Below, piece after piece: positions 50,571 to 59,906 of a DNA stretch of 64,000 nucleotides. Each line of letters opens with the position of its first letter. The stretch's first letter is position 1. Source of the stretch: Flavobacteriales bacterium (lineage in GTDB: Bacteria; Bacteroidota; Bacteroidia; CAIKAF01). Both the position numbers and the translations under genes were made by a program. The notes under the pieces are model-generated. The model searched no databases. It was given only the letters and a program-made list of their open reading frames with translations, and was not told the origin of the DNA. The stretch is from assembly GCA_018401695.1 (NCBI GenBank), contig JAGYKD010000001.1, positions 660,016 to 724,015 of the forward strand. Reading direction: 5' to 3'.

Positions 50571-52652
50571 ATGGTATGCACCATCCAAGACCGGAGAAAA
50601 TTTCTTTCCAACAAAAGTGTGCTTTGGGCGCTGGGTGCGCTGCTTTTGGTGCTGCATCACCGCTTGGCTTGGCTCGGCCCTTTTGGCTACGACGACCTGC
50701 AATATGCGCTGCATGCCAAAGCTTTGCTTTCGGGTCATTGGGACTTTACCGATCAGTTTGCCCATCGTTTGGCAGTTATTGTACCTACCGCACTTTGCAT
50801 TGCTGTTTTTGGCTCTGGAGACCTGGCCATGTCCCTTCCGGCGCTTATGGCCGCGCTCGTTTTGATTTGGTTGGTGCTGGATATTCTTCGCCCACACGGT
50901 TGGTTTGCCATGGCCATGGGTTTGTTGCTGGTTTTTGGCGCCAAATGGATGCTCTTTTATTCGGACAAAAGCATGCCGGACCTTTGGGTTGCCTTGGGTT
51001 TGCTTGGGGCTTTTCACCAACTGCACAAGCAACGTTTTGGTAAGGCCAGGAAAGCCAAAACCTCGGCGCTGATCTTTGCCCTTTGGTTGACCCTGGCCTT
51101 TTTGGCCAAAGGCACAGTACTATTGTTCATTCCCATCTTCCTCGGAATTTTTGTTTCCGATGTCCTTCACAAGCGCCAGCTTCTTTTTTGGTTTTGGCTT
51201 GGATTATGGCTTAGCCTATCTGCATTGGTTTACTTATCGGCTATGCAGCTTATTGCAGGAAATGTTCTTATTCGTTTTGAGGCCCTTAGCTCCAACAGCT
51301 ACCTCAACGCTTGCAGTTACGACCAACAACCCCTTAAGTTTTTGTATCGAAGAGTCACCATAGGTTGGCTTGAAATGGCCTGGTCCTCCGTGCTATTAAC
51401 GGCAGCTTTAGGTTTGTTGCCCTTGCTTGCCGGCCACTGGCCCTCCAAATGGTTCAAGTCCAAAGATCCACTGGGCTTTTGGGGCTACAGTGCTGCTTTG
51501 GGCTTGGCTTCTGCCAACTTCATGAGTATTTCGTATAGCTCATACGTTCCGCTCTGTTTGGACCCCAGGCATTATTTGTGGCTGCTGCCCCTAATGGCCA
51601 TTCCTGCCGCTTTGTGGCTGGAACAAGCAATTGGGGAGAAAAAACAACTGGGCTGGGCCCTACTTTTTACAAGCCTTTTGCTGTGGTGGGGCGGACCCGA
51701 CAACAATTTAGCCTGGCCCTACATTTGGCCTTTGTTTATAGCTTTGGTGGCACGCATTTTCTTTGTGGCACTGCCGGTTAAACTTGTGTACCTAACCGTG
51801 CTATGTGCTTTTTTATGGAATCAATATTCCACCGATTGGCATTATGCCCGAAAAACCCGATTTCGCGCTCAACAACAATGGGTTAAGGAAGCTCTGGCAC
51901 ATACTCCTCCCGGAACGGTGTTGGTTAGTAATGAGGTTCAAGCCCGGCTATTTACTTATTATGGCTACCCTTCACAAAGCAGCTGGTACAGTTACGCCGA
52001 GTGGGACAGCCTGAATCGGCCTTCACCAAGAGGTATATTGTTTTTGAATCCCCACACAAGGGGCTTATCCGGAAGCTATGAAAAGGCCTTGCCTTGGTTT
52101 GCGCGCTTCCCTTCGCAGGCTGGCCGTTTGATGGCCGAAAACCCTTCCTTAAGCCTCAGCCTTTGGGAGCTTGAGGCTTGGCCGCTTCCTGAAAAAGACG
52201 GCGAATTGCTTTTCGAAAGTCTGCAAGATTTTGAAACGGAACAGCCTTCTTGGTCGCACAAACCCTTGCAAATAAGAAACGAAAAGGCCCACAGTGGTCA
52301 ATATGCGTCCTGGTTTACAGAGTTTTCTTCGGGCTATTCCGTGAGGCTGGACAGCCAGACTTTAGGTAATAGGCAATTGGTAGTGGAAGCCCGAATGTGG
52401 CTGCTCAGTGAAGATAGTACCAAAGCCCAGCTGGTGTTTAGTTTAGACCAAGGGGCGGAGGCCTTAGCCTACGAAAGCTTGGCCCTTCAACCCTTCCTTA
52501 AAACCTTTGGCCATTGGTGGCCGGTACGCTACCAATGGCCGGTACCTAAGGAAGCTAAATCGGGCACCACCCTTAAAGCATACGTCTACAACCCCGATTC
52601 GCTTGGTGTTTGGATCGACGACCTTCAAATAAAAGGCTGGGTATTGCAGTAG
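50571..52652 (+). CDS. GT39/ArnT-like membrane glycosyltransferase
   Basis: The 693-residue protein has an N-terminal membrane part with about ten to twelve helices, starting with GPFGYDDLQYALHAKALLSG, which resembles the catalytic Asp loop of GT39/PMT/ArnT enzymes (GYDExxY). The second part (about 430-693) is a soluble beta-rich domain with TPPGTVLVSNEVQARL and a C-terminal carbohydrate-binding-like sandwich (LVVEARMWLLSEDSTKAQLV). These enzymes move a sugar from a polyprenyl carrier to an outer acceptor. Acceptor and sugar are unknown. The next gene follows after 76 bases with its own promoter. Confidence 0.75.
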   Translation: MVCTIQDRRKFLSNKSVLWALGALLLVLHHRLAWLGPFGYDDLQYALHAKALLSGHWDFTDQFAHRLAVIVPTALCIAVFGSGDLAMSLPALMAALVLIWLVLDILRPHGWFAMAMGLLLVFGAKWMLFYSDKSMPDLWVALGLLGAFHQLHKQRFGKARKAKTSALIFALWLTLAFLAKGTVLLFIPIFLGIFVSDVLHKRQLLFWFWLGLWLSLSALVYLSAMQLIAGNVLIRFEALSSNSYLNACSYDQQPLKFLYRRVTIGWLEMAWSSVLLTAALGLLPLLAGHWPSKWFKSKDPLGFWGYSAALGLASANFMSISYSSYVPLCLDPRHYLWLLPLMAIPAALWLEQAIGEKKQLGWALLFTSLLLWWGGPDNNLAWPYIWPLFIALVARIFFVALPVKLVYLTVLCAFLWNQYSTDWHYARKTRFRAQQQWVKEALAHTPPGTVLVSNEVQARLFTYYGYPSQSSWYSYAEWDSLNRPSPRGILFLNPHTRGLSGSYEKALPWFARFPSQAGRLMAENPSLSLSLWELEAWPLPEKDGELLFESLQDFETEQPSWSHKPLQIRNEKAHSGQYASWFTEFSSGYSVRLDSQTLGNRQLVVEARMWLLSEDSTKAQLVFSLDQGAEALAYESLALQPFLKTFGHWWPVRYQWPVPKEAKSGTTLKAYVYNPDSLGVWIDDLQIKGWVLQ

Positions 52653-52693
52653 TCTATGTAACAAAAGTCGCATAGGGTCTCGTATACCCCTTG

Positions 52694-52701
52694 TACATTT
52701 G
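52694..52701 (+). promoter_or_regulatory. -7 box of the MBL-rhodanese gene
   Basis: TACATTTG matches TAnnTTTG and lies 27 bases before the ATG at 52729. Confidence 0.55.
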
Positions 52702-52728
52702 TATTAGAAATTAAAAACACCACATACC

Positions 52729-54141
52729 ATGAATGTAGAACAAATCTATACCGGCTGCTTAGCACATGCCGCATACTATTTAGAAAGCAATGGAGAAGCT
52801 GCTGTTTTTGATCCTTTGCGCGAAGTGGGACCCTACATGGAACGCGCAGCAAAAAACGGTGCCAAAATCAAATACGTGTTCGAAACGCATTTCCATGCCG
52901 ATTTTGTTTCCGGACACCTTGACCTGGCCAAAAAAACCGGCGCAGACATTGTATATGGCCCCAACGCAAAACCCGCCTTTGAGGCCATCATTGCAGAAGA
53001 CGGACAAGAGTTTAAGGTGGGAGACTACACGGTTAAAACCATCCACACCCCCGGTCACACCATGGAAAGTACCACCTATTTGCTTATCGATGAAAACGGC
53101 AAAGAACATGGAATAATCACCGGTGACACCTTATTTATTGGCGATGTTGGCCGCCCCGACCTTGCTCAGCACGTGGTTTCGGATTTGACCGAAGAAAAAT
53201 TAGCAAGCCATTTGTTTGATTCTTTGCGGAATAAAATCATGCCTCTGAGCGATGACTTGATTGTCTATCCCAATCACGGCGCAGGTTCTGCTTGCGGCAA
53301 AATGATGAGCAAAGAAACTACCGACACCCTAGGCAATCAGAAAAAAACCAACTACGCCCTTCGTGCCGACATGACCAAAGAGGAGTTCATGAAGGAGTTG
53401 TTGACCGGCTTAACTGCCCCTCCGGCCTATTTCCCCAAAAATGTGCTTATGAACATCAGGGGATACGACAGCCTGGACGATGTAATGGCCCGTGGCAACC
53501 AGGCGCTTAGTCCTGAGGCTTTTGAGGCTGCAGCCAACGAAACTCAAGCCTTGATGCTCGACACCCGTGATGCCGAAGTCTTCGCAAAAGGCTTTATCCC
53601 AAACAGCATAAACATTGGCTTAGACGGCAACTTTGCCATGTGGATAGGCGAAATGATTCCGGACATCAAACAGCCCATTTTGCTCATTACCGACGAAGGA
53701 AGAGAAGAAGAAGCCATTATTCGTCTTTCTAGAGTAGGCTACGACCATACCATTGGGTTCCTCAAAGGCGGGTTTAAGGCCTGGGAAGCCTCCGGAAACG
53801 AGGTAGATAGTTTGGAGCGTATGAATGCTTCTGAGCTGGAAGCCCACATAGGCCAACAACCGATGGTTATTGATGTGCGCAAAAAAAGCGAGTACGACTC
53901 TGAGCATGTATTGGAGGCCATCAATATTCCTTTAAACCAGTTAAACCAACACTTGGCTGAGATTCCCAAAGACAAGCCTTTTGTGTTGCATTGTGCCGGC
54001 GGGTACCGAAGCATGATTGCGGCTTCTATGCTTAAACAAAGGGGCTGGGAAAACTTCAAGGATGTTCGTGGAGGCTTTGGAGCCATCAAAGAAACCAAAG
54101 TTCCGGTGAGCGATTACGTGTGCCCAAGCACCTTGTTATAA
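52729..54141 (+). CDS. MBL-fold hydrolase fused to two rhodanese domains (persulfide dioxygenase-like)
   Basis: The 470-residue protein begins with a metallo-beta-lactamase domain: THFHADFVSGH (His54, His56, Asp58), HTPGH (His110) and TGDTLFIGDVGRPDL (Asp133), which is the persulfide dioxygenase (ETHE1-like) pattern. Two rhodanese domains follow. The first (about 265-365) has DTRDAEVFAKGFIPNSINI but lacks the catalytic Cys (ITDEGREEEA). The second has HCAGGYRS with Cys422. It probably oxidises persulfides and handles sulfane sulfur. A promoter precedes and a strong terminator follows. Confidence 0.9.
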   Translation: MNVEQIYTGCLAHAAYYLESNGEAAVFDPLREVGPYMERAAKNGAKIKYVFETHFHADFVSGHLDLAKKTGADIVYGPNAKPAFEAIIAEDGQEFKVGDYTVKTIHTPGHTMESTTYLLIDENGKEHGIITGDTLFIGDVGRPDLAQHVVSDLTEEKLASHLFDSLRNKIMPLSDDLIVYPNHGAGSACGKMMSKETTDTLGNQKKTNYALRADMTKEEFMKELLTGLTAPPAYFPKNVLMNIRGYDSLDDVMARGNQALSPEAFEAAANETQALMLDTRDAEVFAKGFIPNSINIGLDGNFAMWIGEMIPDIKQPILLITDEGREEEAIIRLSRVGYDHTIGFLKGGFKAWEASGNEVDSLERMNASELEAHIGQQPMVIDVRKKSEYDSEHVLEAINIPLNQLNQHLAEIPKDKPFVLHCAGGYRSMIAASMLKQRGWENFKDVRGGFGAIKETKVPVSDYVCPSTLL

Positions 54142-54161
54142 GCAAATCATTCATTCTACAA

Positions 54162-54202
54162 CCAAGGCTCGGAGATTGCTCTCCGGGCCTTGGTGCTTTT
54201 TA
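54162..54202 (+). terminator. Rho-independent terminator
   Basis: CCAAGGCTCGGAGA and TCTCCGGGCCTTGG pair around a short loop and are followed by TGCTTTTT, 20 bases after the stop of the MBL-rhodanese gene. Confidence 0.9.
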
Positions 54203-54339
54203 TACTCCACAAACCTGCCATAAGCAAAGCACACAAGGTGCGCTCTCGTCAAAAAAACGCAGGAATCTTGCACCAAGAGCAAGAAGCCGTCCAAACAAGG
54301 CCTGATTTTACTACCTTGGGCTAAACAAACTCAACGCGT

Positions 54340-54816
54340 ATGCAAAAAACCGCCGGCATAGTTAGCCTATGTTGCTTGTGCCTTTGCTCTCTATCGGTTG
54401 CCGCCCAAAGCTCTGTACACACCACCGGAAGCAATGCTCAGGGTGCTGCAGGTTCTGTCAGCTGGACTATTGGTCAAGTGTTTTATCAAAACTCCGAGGA
54501 CAGCAATGGGTGGTCAAGCCACGAAGGGGTTCAGCAACCTTGGGAATTTTTTCCCATGAACCAGTCCTTAATCCAAGCGGGCAGTTACCGCCTTTATCCC
54601 AATCCCGGCCACAATGTGTTAAATTGGGAATTGGAAAGTGAACCCGGAGCGCCCATTTCCTTTACCATTATTGACGCTTCAGGGCGGTTAGTTTACCAGG
54701 GAAAGGCAACCGAAAAAGTCACCCAAATTCCGGTAAGCCAATGGGCACCAGGAAGCTATTTTTTGCACTGGAGCATAGACGGGCAATCCTTAACTACAAA
54801 ACTTTTAAAGCATTAA
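54340..54816 (+). CDS. Small secreted T9SS cargo protein
   Basis: The 158-residue product has a signal peptide (MQKTAGIVSLCCLCLCSLSV, cleavage after AAQ). A short mature part GSVSWTIGQVFYQN ... GVQQPWEF is typical of tiny cargo seen upstream of fibre-like genes. The rest is a type A sorting domain (LYPNPGHNVLNWELE, IIDASGRLVYQGKATEKVTQ, PGSYFLHWSIDGQSLTTKLL). With only about 50 residues besides the sorting domain, it may act as a surface partner of the next gene, which starts 13 bases later. Confidence 0.8.
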   Translation: MQKTAGIVSLCCLCLCSLSVAAQSSVHTTGSNAQGAAGSVSWTIGQVFYQNSEDSNGWSSHEGVQQPWEFFPMNQSLIQAGSYRLYPNPGHNVLNWELESEPGAPISFTIIDASGRLVYQGKATEKVTQIPVSQWAPGSYFLHWSIDGQSLTTKLLKH

Positions 54817-54828
54817 ATCATAATTCTC

Positions 54829-56265
54829 ATGCGCATACTTTTTACCGCTCTAGCCCTGTTACTTGCTAGCCAAATTTGGGCCCAAGCACCGCAGAAATTT
54901 TCCTATCAAGCCGTAGTTCGCAACCCTGCAAATGCCTTAGTTGTGAGCAGCCCGGTTGGCCTAAACATCAAAATAAGGCAAGGAAGTGCTACGGGTACCG
55001 TTGTATACGAAGAAAGCCATAGCCTCACCAGCAACAACAACGGCTTAGTTACTGCCGAAATTGGAGGTGGCAACGTGGTTTCCGGCACCATGGCAGGCAT
55101 TGACTGGTCTAGCGGCCCATACTACATTGAAGCAGCCACAGACCCTCAAGGAGGCACCAACTACAGCCTCGCCAGCAGCACCGAACTTCTTAGCGTTCCC
55201 TACGCTCTGTACGCAGCAGAAGCAGCAAACAGTGGGGGCGGAGGAAGCCCTATAAGTGCAGGAGTTGGACTAAGCTTAAACGGCAGCGTTATGGACGCCC
55301 AAACCACAAGCCCTCTTTGGAATGCCAACGCCCTTCAATCCGGTCCGGTAGCTGCCGCAGCACCTTCCGTAAACGATGTATTGACTTGGAATGGGTCCTC
55401 TTGGATCCCTGCAGCTCCCTCCGGTAGCGGTGGTGGAGGCACCAATATCAATTGCTCCACCAGTTCCAACACCAACTATACCGTTCGAGGAACCGGAAAC
55501 GGCGGTTGGGAATGCACCAACGCTATTTGGGTTACCAGCACCGATCGAGTAGGTATTGGAACTACATCGCCCTCTTCTTCCTACGATTTAAACATTGGAA
55601 CCGGTGGTTTATTGATAGATGGAAGCAGTACCACTTCCAACATTCAAGGTCGACTTAGAATTGGCTCTACTTCCAGCACCAGCTATGAGCTGCAAGTGGA
55701 TGGAGAAGGCTACTTCACCTCTCGGCTAAGAATTGGAACCACAAGCACTCCTGCAACCGGGGGAATTTATGCCAACGGTGCTGTTGAAACCAACAACCGC
55801 TTTATTCAAAACAGCAGCACCAGTGGATCAGGAACCCCCATGATTCGCACATCTTCAGGAGAGCTGCGGCCACAATCCTCTACCATGCATGTTAAAACCA
55901 ATATTCAACCCTTGAGGTTTAGTAAAGAGCAATTGTTTGCCCTTCGCCCGGTTAGGTACAACCTCAAGCCCGCACTTGGCGGAGAAGAAGAAGTGGGCTT
56001 AATAGCAGAACAAGTAGCTGAAACCATGCCGGAACTGGTAATTTACGGCCCCGAAAGAACTTGGCAAGGAGACTCCGGCATTCCTGCTACCGACAAAAAC
56101 GGAAAAGAATTAGTTAACCCGGACAAAATAGTTCCGTACTCCGTGCACTACGATCGGTTGGCGGTTTATCTTCTCGACTTAGTAAAAGAACAAGACCAAT
56201 ACATTCAACAGATGGAACAGCATCTAAAATCTTTGGAACAACGACTTGAAAAACTGGAGAACTGA
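54829..56265 (+). CDS. Tail-fibre-like protein with S74 chaperone domain
   Basis: The 478-residue protein has a signal peptide (MRILFTALALLLASQIWAQ), an N-terminal beta domain (APQKFSYQAVVRNPANALVV to LLSVPYALYAAEAAN) common in Bacteroidota fibres, a Gly/Ser-rich middle with trimer-like VGIGTTSPSSSYDL repeats, and a C-terminal S74 region (TMHVKTNIQPLRFSKEQL, GLIAEQVAETMPELV). The end is a coiled coil (QYIQQMEQHLKSLEQRLEKL). S74 domains fold trimeric fibres and are then cut off by a Ser/Lys pair; here Ser-x-x-x-x-Lys is plausible (STMHVK). It is cotranscribed with the small cargo gene. Confidence 0.85.
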   Translation: MRILFTALALLLASQIWAQAPQKFSYQAVVRNPANALVVSSPVGLNIKIRQGSATGTVVYEESHSLTSNNNGLVTAEIGGGNVVSGTMAGIDWSSGPYYIEAATDPQGGTNYSLASSTELLSVPYALYAAEAANSGGGGSPISAGVGLSLNGSVMDAQTTSPLWNANALQSGPVAAAAPSVNDVLTWNGSSWIPAAPSGSGGGGTNINCSTSSNTNYTVRGTGNGGWECTNAIWVTSTDRVGIGTTSPSSSYDLNIGTGGLLIDGSSTTSNIQGRLRIGSTSSTSYELQVDGEGYFTSRLRIGTTSTPATGGIYANGAVETNNRFIQNSSTSGSGTPMIRTSSGELRPQSSTMHVKTNIQPLRFSKEQLFALRPVRYNLKPALGGEEEVGLIAEQVAETMPELVIYGPERTWQGDSGIPATDKNGKELVNPDKIVPYSVHYDRLAVYLLDLVKEQDQYIQQMEQHLKSLEQRLEKLEN

Positions 56266-56288
56266 CAAAAAAGACAACCGTCCACCTA

Positions 56289-56320
56289 TAAAAAGCCCCT
56301 GTTAAAGGGGCTTTTAGGTT
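56289..56320 (+). terminator. Rho-independent terminator
   Basis: AAAAGCCCCT and AGGGGCTTTT pair around GTTAA and are followed by AGGTTTT. It ends the fibre operon, 24 bases after the stop. Confidence 0.85.
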
Positions 56321-56562
56321 TTATCTCGGGGGATAATAAAGGCTCAAACACTTCCAAAATGTCCAATATAAACGCCCTTAATAAAGGCCTTAATCGAGAC
56401 TAATCCCTATAAAACAAACCGTTAAGGGCGGCTTTTAGCTTAATAAAAGTCCCCAAAAACTCTTCATCAACCATAAAGCCTGTTTGACCGCCTGATCCGT
56501 TAAAAGAAGTCCATTCCTGACCGTTTATGTTCCCACACCGTCAAAGGCATCCTAGGTATACA

Positions 56563-56682
56563 GAGACTGTTGACGCGTTGTGTTTTCAAGTTTATAACCC
56601 TGACCGAAGCGTCAGGGACCTAGTTCTTGGCCGAAGCGTCAGGACAGAATCGCCGCTAGAATAGCAACGTTTCAACGGTCTC
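56563..56682. mobile_element. MITE-like element, copy 2 (120 bp)
   Basis: Ends GAGACTGTTGACGCG and AACGTTTCAACGGTCTC are inverted with some mismatches. The left end continues TTGTGTTTTCAAG as in copy 1. It has two CCTGACCGAAGCGTCAGG-type modules against one in copy 1. The rest of the gap 56321-56807 has no gene. Confidence 0.65.
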
Positions 56683-56807
56683 ACATTGCTTTTGCTATAA
56701 TACATTAGCCTCCAAAATGCCTTGCATTCATGGCTACCAAATATTTTCCTTAGTCACAAAACCAAACCAAACACCGAGATCTTGGGTGACCACCCTAAGC
56801 CTTCAAA

Positions 56808-58379
56808 TCAATAGGAAAGAATTATCTGACCATCGCCGGAACGTGTACCTCCACTCATAGAAGCATTGCTCAAATTCCCCGTCCAGGAAGATCCGCCGCC
56901 GCCCCCGGCATTAGAATTGGCCCCGCCGGAAGATCCGCCACCTCCATAATAACCTCCGCCGCCTCCGGCAGAACCGGTTGCCCCACCAGCGTTTCCTCCC
57001 AAACCAAGCTGTCCATTTGTTCCTGGCCCATAGCCCGGATTGGTTCCGCCTTGGCCTCCGGAATTAAAACCACCGCCGCCACCGCCGCCGCCGTTATTCC
57101 CACCATTGCCGACACCACCCTGTCCTCCATTTATACCTCCGGGAAAACCGCCAACCCCGGGACCTTGATTGTTCGCTCCTGTACCCCCTTCGCCTCCGCA
57201 ATAATTGGCACCGCAACTGCCTCCTCCTCCGTCTCCTCCATTGGCGTTTCCGTTGCTAGCCCCTGCTCCACCTCCGCCTGCTGCTACAATTACTCGATCC
57301 CCTAAACTTGTGCCATTCAAACGCAGGTCTGAGGCACCTCCCCCGCTGCCGCCACCACTATTGCCCGTTCCACCCCCATTAAAGCCATTCCTACCACCTA
57401 CGTATAAGTGAAGCACATCGCCGGGGCTAACCGAAAGAACTCCCGTTGCATAACCTCCCCTTCCCGGTTGGCTGCCGGAACTGCTGTTGGCTCCTTCAGC
57501 TCCCCAAGCCTGAACAGTAACTGAACACACCCCCGATGGAACTGTCCAACTAACGGAACCGTTCGAAAAGTTGTAGGTAGAACTTTGGTTTTGCGCCGAA
57601 CAGTTGACTACCTGTACGTTTTGAACTACAGTGTCCGCACAACCATTCCCACTGGCAATCAACTGCACGGAAAAGCTACCTGTTCCTGACCAGGTTACGC
57701 TAGGGCTTTGTGCCACCGAACTTGCCGGAGTTCCATTCTGAAAAGTCCATTGGTAGCTCCAGCCACTAGATGATGCAGTAAATTGGACAGGAACATTGGG
57801 CGAGCCGCTGCTCGGGTTAACACTAAATCCGGCACTGGGTTGCCCAATAGAAACGGAAAGCGATGCCCCTGACGAGCTTCCACAAAAATTATCCGCCTGC
57901 ACCGTAACTTGTCCCGGGTTCGAGCCTATGCTCACTACAATGCTGTCCGTACCCTGGCCCGACAATAGGGTGCTTCCTTGCGGCACACTCCAGGTATAAC
58001 CTGTTGCTCCTTGTACCGGACTTACGGTATAGCTGGCAGATAGTCCCGAACACACCGTTGCCGGGCCTTGTGGAGCTTGAGGCGTAGACGGGGGCGCTTG
58101 GCAGTCGCAAGCCACGGCCGCCCAACCGGAGGCAAAATATGCCTCAAAGCATTGATTATCCGTATTGAAAATGAGCAAGCCCTGTGCCGGCTGAGCTATG
58201 GCGTTTCTTTGAGCCGTTCCCATCCGGTTCACCAAAAATCCTCGGGTAGTATCTTGCAGTTCTAAAGTAGCCGAAGGGTCCGGCTGACCCGCATTCGGGC
58301 TAATAAGCACGCCTTGGGCCTCTGATTTTATGCCACAAAAAAGAACAAACAAAAAGAATATTGAACGCATAGGCTTCAT
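56808..58379 (-). CDS. Secreted PKD and glycine-rich (ALK-like) protein with stalk-type N-terminus
   Basis: The start is set at 58379 (MKPMRSIFFLFVLFCGIKSE, cleavage after AQ), giving 523 residues. The N-terminal module QGVLISPNAGQPDPSATLEL, RGFLVNRMGTAQRNAIAQPA and GLLIFNTDNQC is shared with the gene at 24402 and with the eight array paralogues. PKD/Ig-like domains follow (GPATVCSGLSASYTVSPVQG, NVPVQFTASSSGWSYQWTFQ). The last ~220 residues are very glycine-rich after VSWTVPSGVCSVTVQAWGAE, the pattern of the ALK-type Gly-rich fold. No sorting domain is visible, so it may be secreted by another route or anchored by partners. Confidence 0.8.
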   Translation of the reverse strand: MKPMRSIFFLFVLFCGIKSEAQGVLISPNAGQPDPSATLELQDTTRGFLVNRMGTAQRNAIAQPAQGLLIFNTDNQCFEAYFASGWAAVACDCQAPPSTPQAPQGPATVCSGLSASYTVSPVQGATGYTWSVPQGSTLLSGQGTDSIVVSIGSNPGQVTVQADNFCGSSSGASLSVSIGQPSAGFSVNPSSGSPNVPVQFTASSSGWSYQWTFQNGTPASSVAQSPSVTWSGTGSFSVQLIASGNGCADTVVQNVQVVNCSAQNQSSTYNFSNGSVSWTVPSGVCSVTVQAWGAEGANSSSGSQPGRGGYATGVLSVSPGDVLHLYVGGRNGFNGGGTGNSGGGSGGGASDLRLNGTSLGDRVIVAAGGGGAGASNGNANGGDGGGGSCGANYCGGEGGTGANNQGPGVGGFPGGINGGQGGVGNGGNNGGGGGGGGFNSGGQGGTNPGYGPGTNGQLGLGGNAGGATGSAGGGGGYYGGGGSSGGANSNAGGGGGSSWTGNLSNASMSGGTRSGDGQIILSY

Positions 58380-58461
58380 AATACATAGCATTTAATCAAG
58401 ACAGGTTTAGGTGTCCTTTAAAAATAATACCACAAAGTACCAAAACAAGGGCTTCATCAGA

Positions 58462-59865
58462 TTAGTTTTCCGCTTTTAACCTTCGCGAAATCAAATGCAA
58501 TCGCCAACCCAACAGCACCAAGCCCAAAAACCCAAGGCAAGGTACAGCATAAGACCATGCGGCACTTCCACTTAAATCTCCTAAGACACCTTGCACCACC
58601 GGCAAAACAGCTCCGCCCAAAATCATAATCACCAACAAGCCAGCCCCTTGATTTGTGTATTGGCCTAAACCCTTAAGGGCAAGTGCAAAAATACAAGGCC
58701 ATAAAACGGCACAGGCCAAGCCTCCGGCCACAGCCGCCAAAGCCCCAATAATTCCCGGAACCAGCATGGTTACCAACATGCAAGCAAAACCGGCCATGCT
58801 CATCGCCATTAGGGTAGCAGCCGGTCGCTCTCTCCCCAACAAATAAGGCAAAAGTAAAACCACCGGTATATATAAGCCAAAAGATAACATCAACGGTAGT
58901 CGGTCTACTTCAAAACCAAGCACAAGCTGTACTGCCAGAACCAAGCCAAAAGCCAAAAAGGGCGCCAACAAGCGCATGAGACCGGCTAGCCCAGCCGGCA
59001 AACCAAGAACCGCTACTGAACCCATCCAGCGCCCCATCATTAAAGAACCCCAGTAAAGGGCAATATAGGGCGTCGCCTCCTGGGTTGACCAACCCATTTC
59101 TCGCTCCAAATAATCTGCCAAATTCGCCGGAATGGTAACCTCCGTACCCACGTATAGAAATATGGCCACCATCCCTAAAATCAGTTGAGGAAACTGCAAA
59201 GCGCCCAAGCGGGCAGGCATTTCCACATCGTCGCGCTTGACCCGCGGAAGCTTAAACCAAGAAAAAAATAAGGCCAAACAGGCAAAAAGTATGGCCACCA
59301 CTGCATAGGTATTGCCTAAGCGGTCGAATGAAAGTATAGGTGTGTCCACAGAAACAACACCAAAAACGGCCAAATTCACAACCAAAGGGCCTATGGTGGT
59401 TCCCAAAGAATTCAAAGCTCCTGCCAAATTTATCCGCTGAGCCTCGAACTTGGCCGGACCCATTGCCATAACATACGGATTGGCAGCAATTTGCAGCAAA
59501 CTAAAACCCAATCCCATACAAAACAAACCCAACAACAATAAAGCATAGGCATGCATACGTGATGCAGGAAAAAACAAAAAAGCTCCCGCTGCCGCCATAA
59601 ACAAGCCCAGCATCAACCCCTTCCTATACCCAATACGCTCCAAGGGATCCCCTGCCCGAAGCGATACCACAAAATAACTCAACCCTCCCAAGCCATAAGC
59701 CATATAAAAGGCCAAATCTACAAACTGAGCCTGCGTTTGACTCAGCGCAAACAAATCCTTGCACACGGGAATAAGCACCGCATTGGCTGCCGCTATAAAG
59801 CCCCAACAAAAAAAGAGACTAACCATTACCGTCAGTCCGAGCCCTTGATTTTTTTGCCTTTCCAT
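58462..59865 (-). CDS. FHS-family sugar:H+ symporter (FucP/GluP-like MFS)
   Basis: The 467-residue protein has twelve predicted helices. VMVSLFFCWGFIAAANAVLI is the conserved start of fucose/glucose/galactose permeases, with LLQIAANPYVMAMGP and RINLAGALNSLGTTIGPLV as typical FHS motifs. RIGYRKGLMLGL is the MFS loop 2-3 signature. It imports a sugar with protons, probably fucose or a hexose; the exact sugar cannot be read. There is no catabolic operon next to it. Confidence 0.88.
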   Translation of the reverse strand: MERQKNQGLGLTVMVSLFFCWGFIAAANAVLIPVCKDLFALSQTQAQFVDLAFYMAYGLGGLSYFVVSLRAGDPLERIGYRKGLMLGLFMAAAGAFLFFPASRMHAYALLLLGLFCMGLGFSLLQIAANPYVMAMGPAKFEAQRINLAGALNSLGTTIGPLVVNLAVFGVVSVDTPILSFDRLGNTYAVVAILFACLALFFSWFKLPRVKRDDVEMPARLGALQFPQLILGMVAIFLYVGTEVTIPANLADYLEREMGWSTQEATPYIALYWGSLMMGRWMGSVAVLGLPAGLAGLMRLLAPFLAFGLVLAVQLVLGFEVDRLPLMLSFGLYIPVVLLLPYLLGRERPAATLMAMSMAGFACMLVTMLVPGIIGALAAVAGGLACAVLWPCIFALALKGLGQYTNQGAGLLVIMILGGAVLPVVQGVLGDLSGSAAWSYAVPCLGFLGLVLLGWRLHLISRRLKAEN

Positions 59866-59906
59866 GGGACTAAATTACACCTCTGTTCGGTATTTCCTTT
59901 TTTTTG

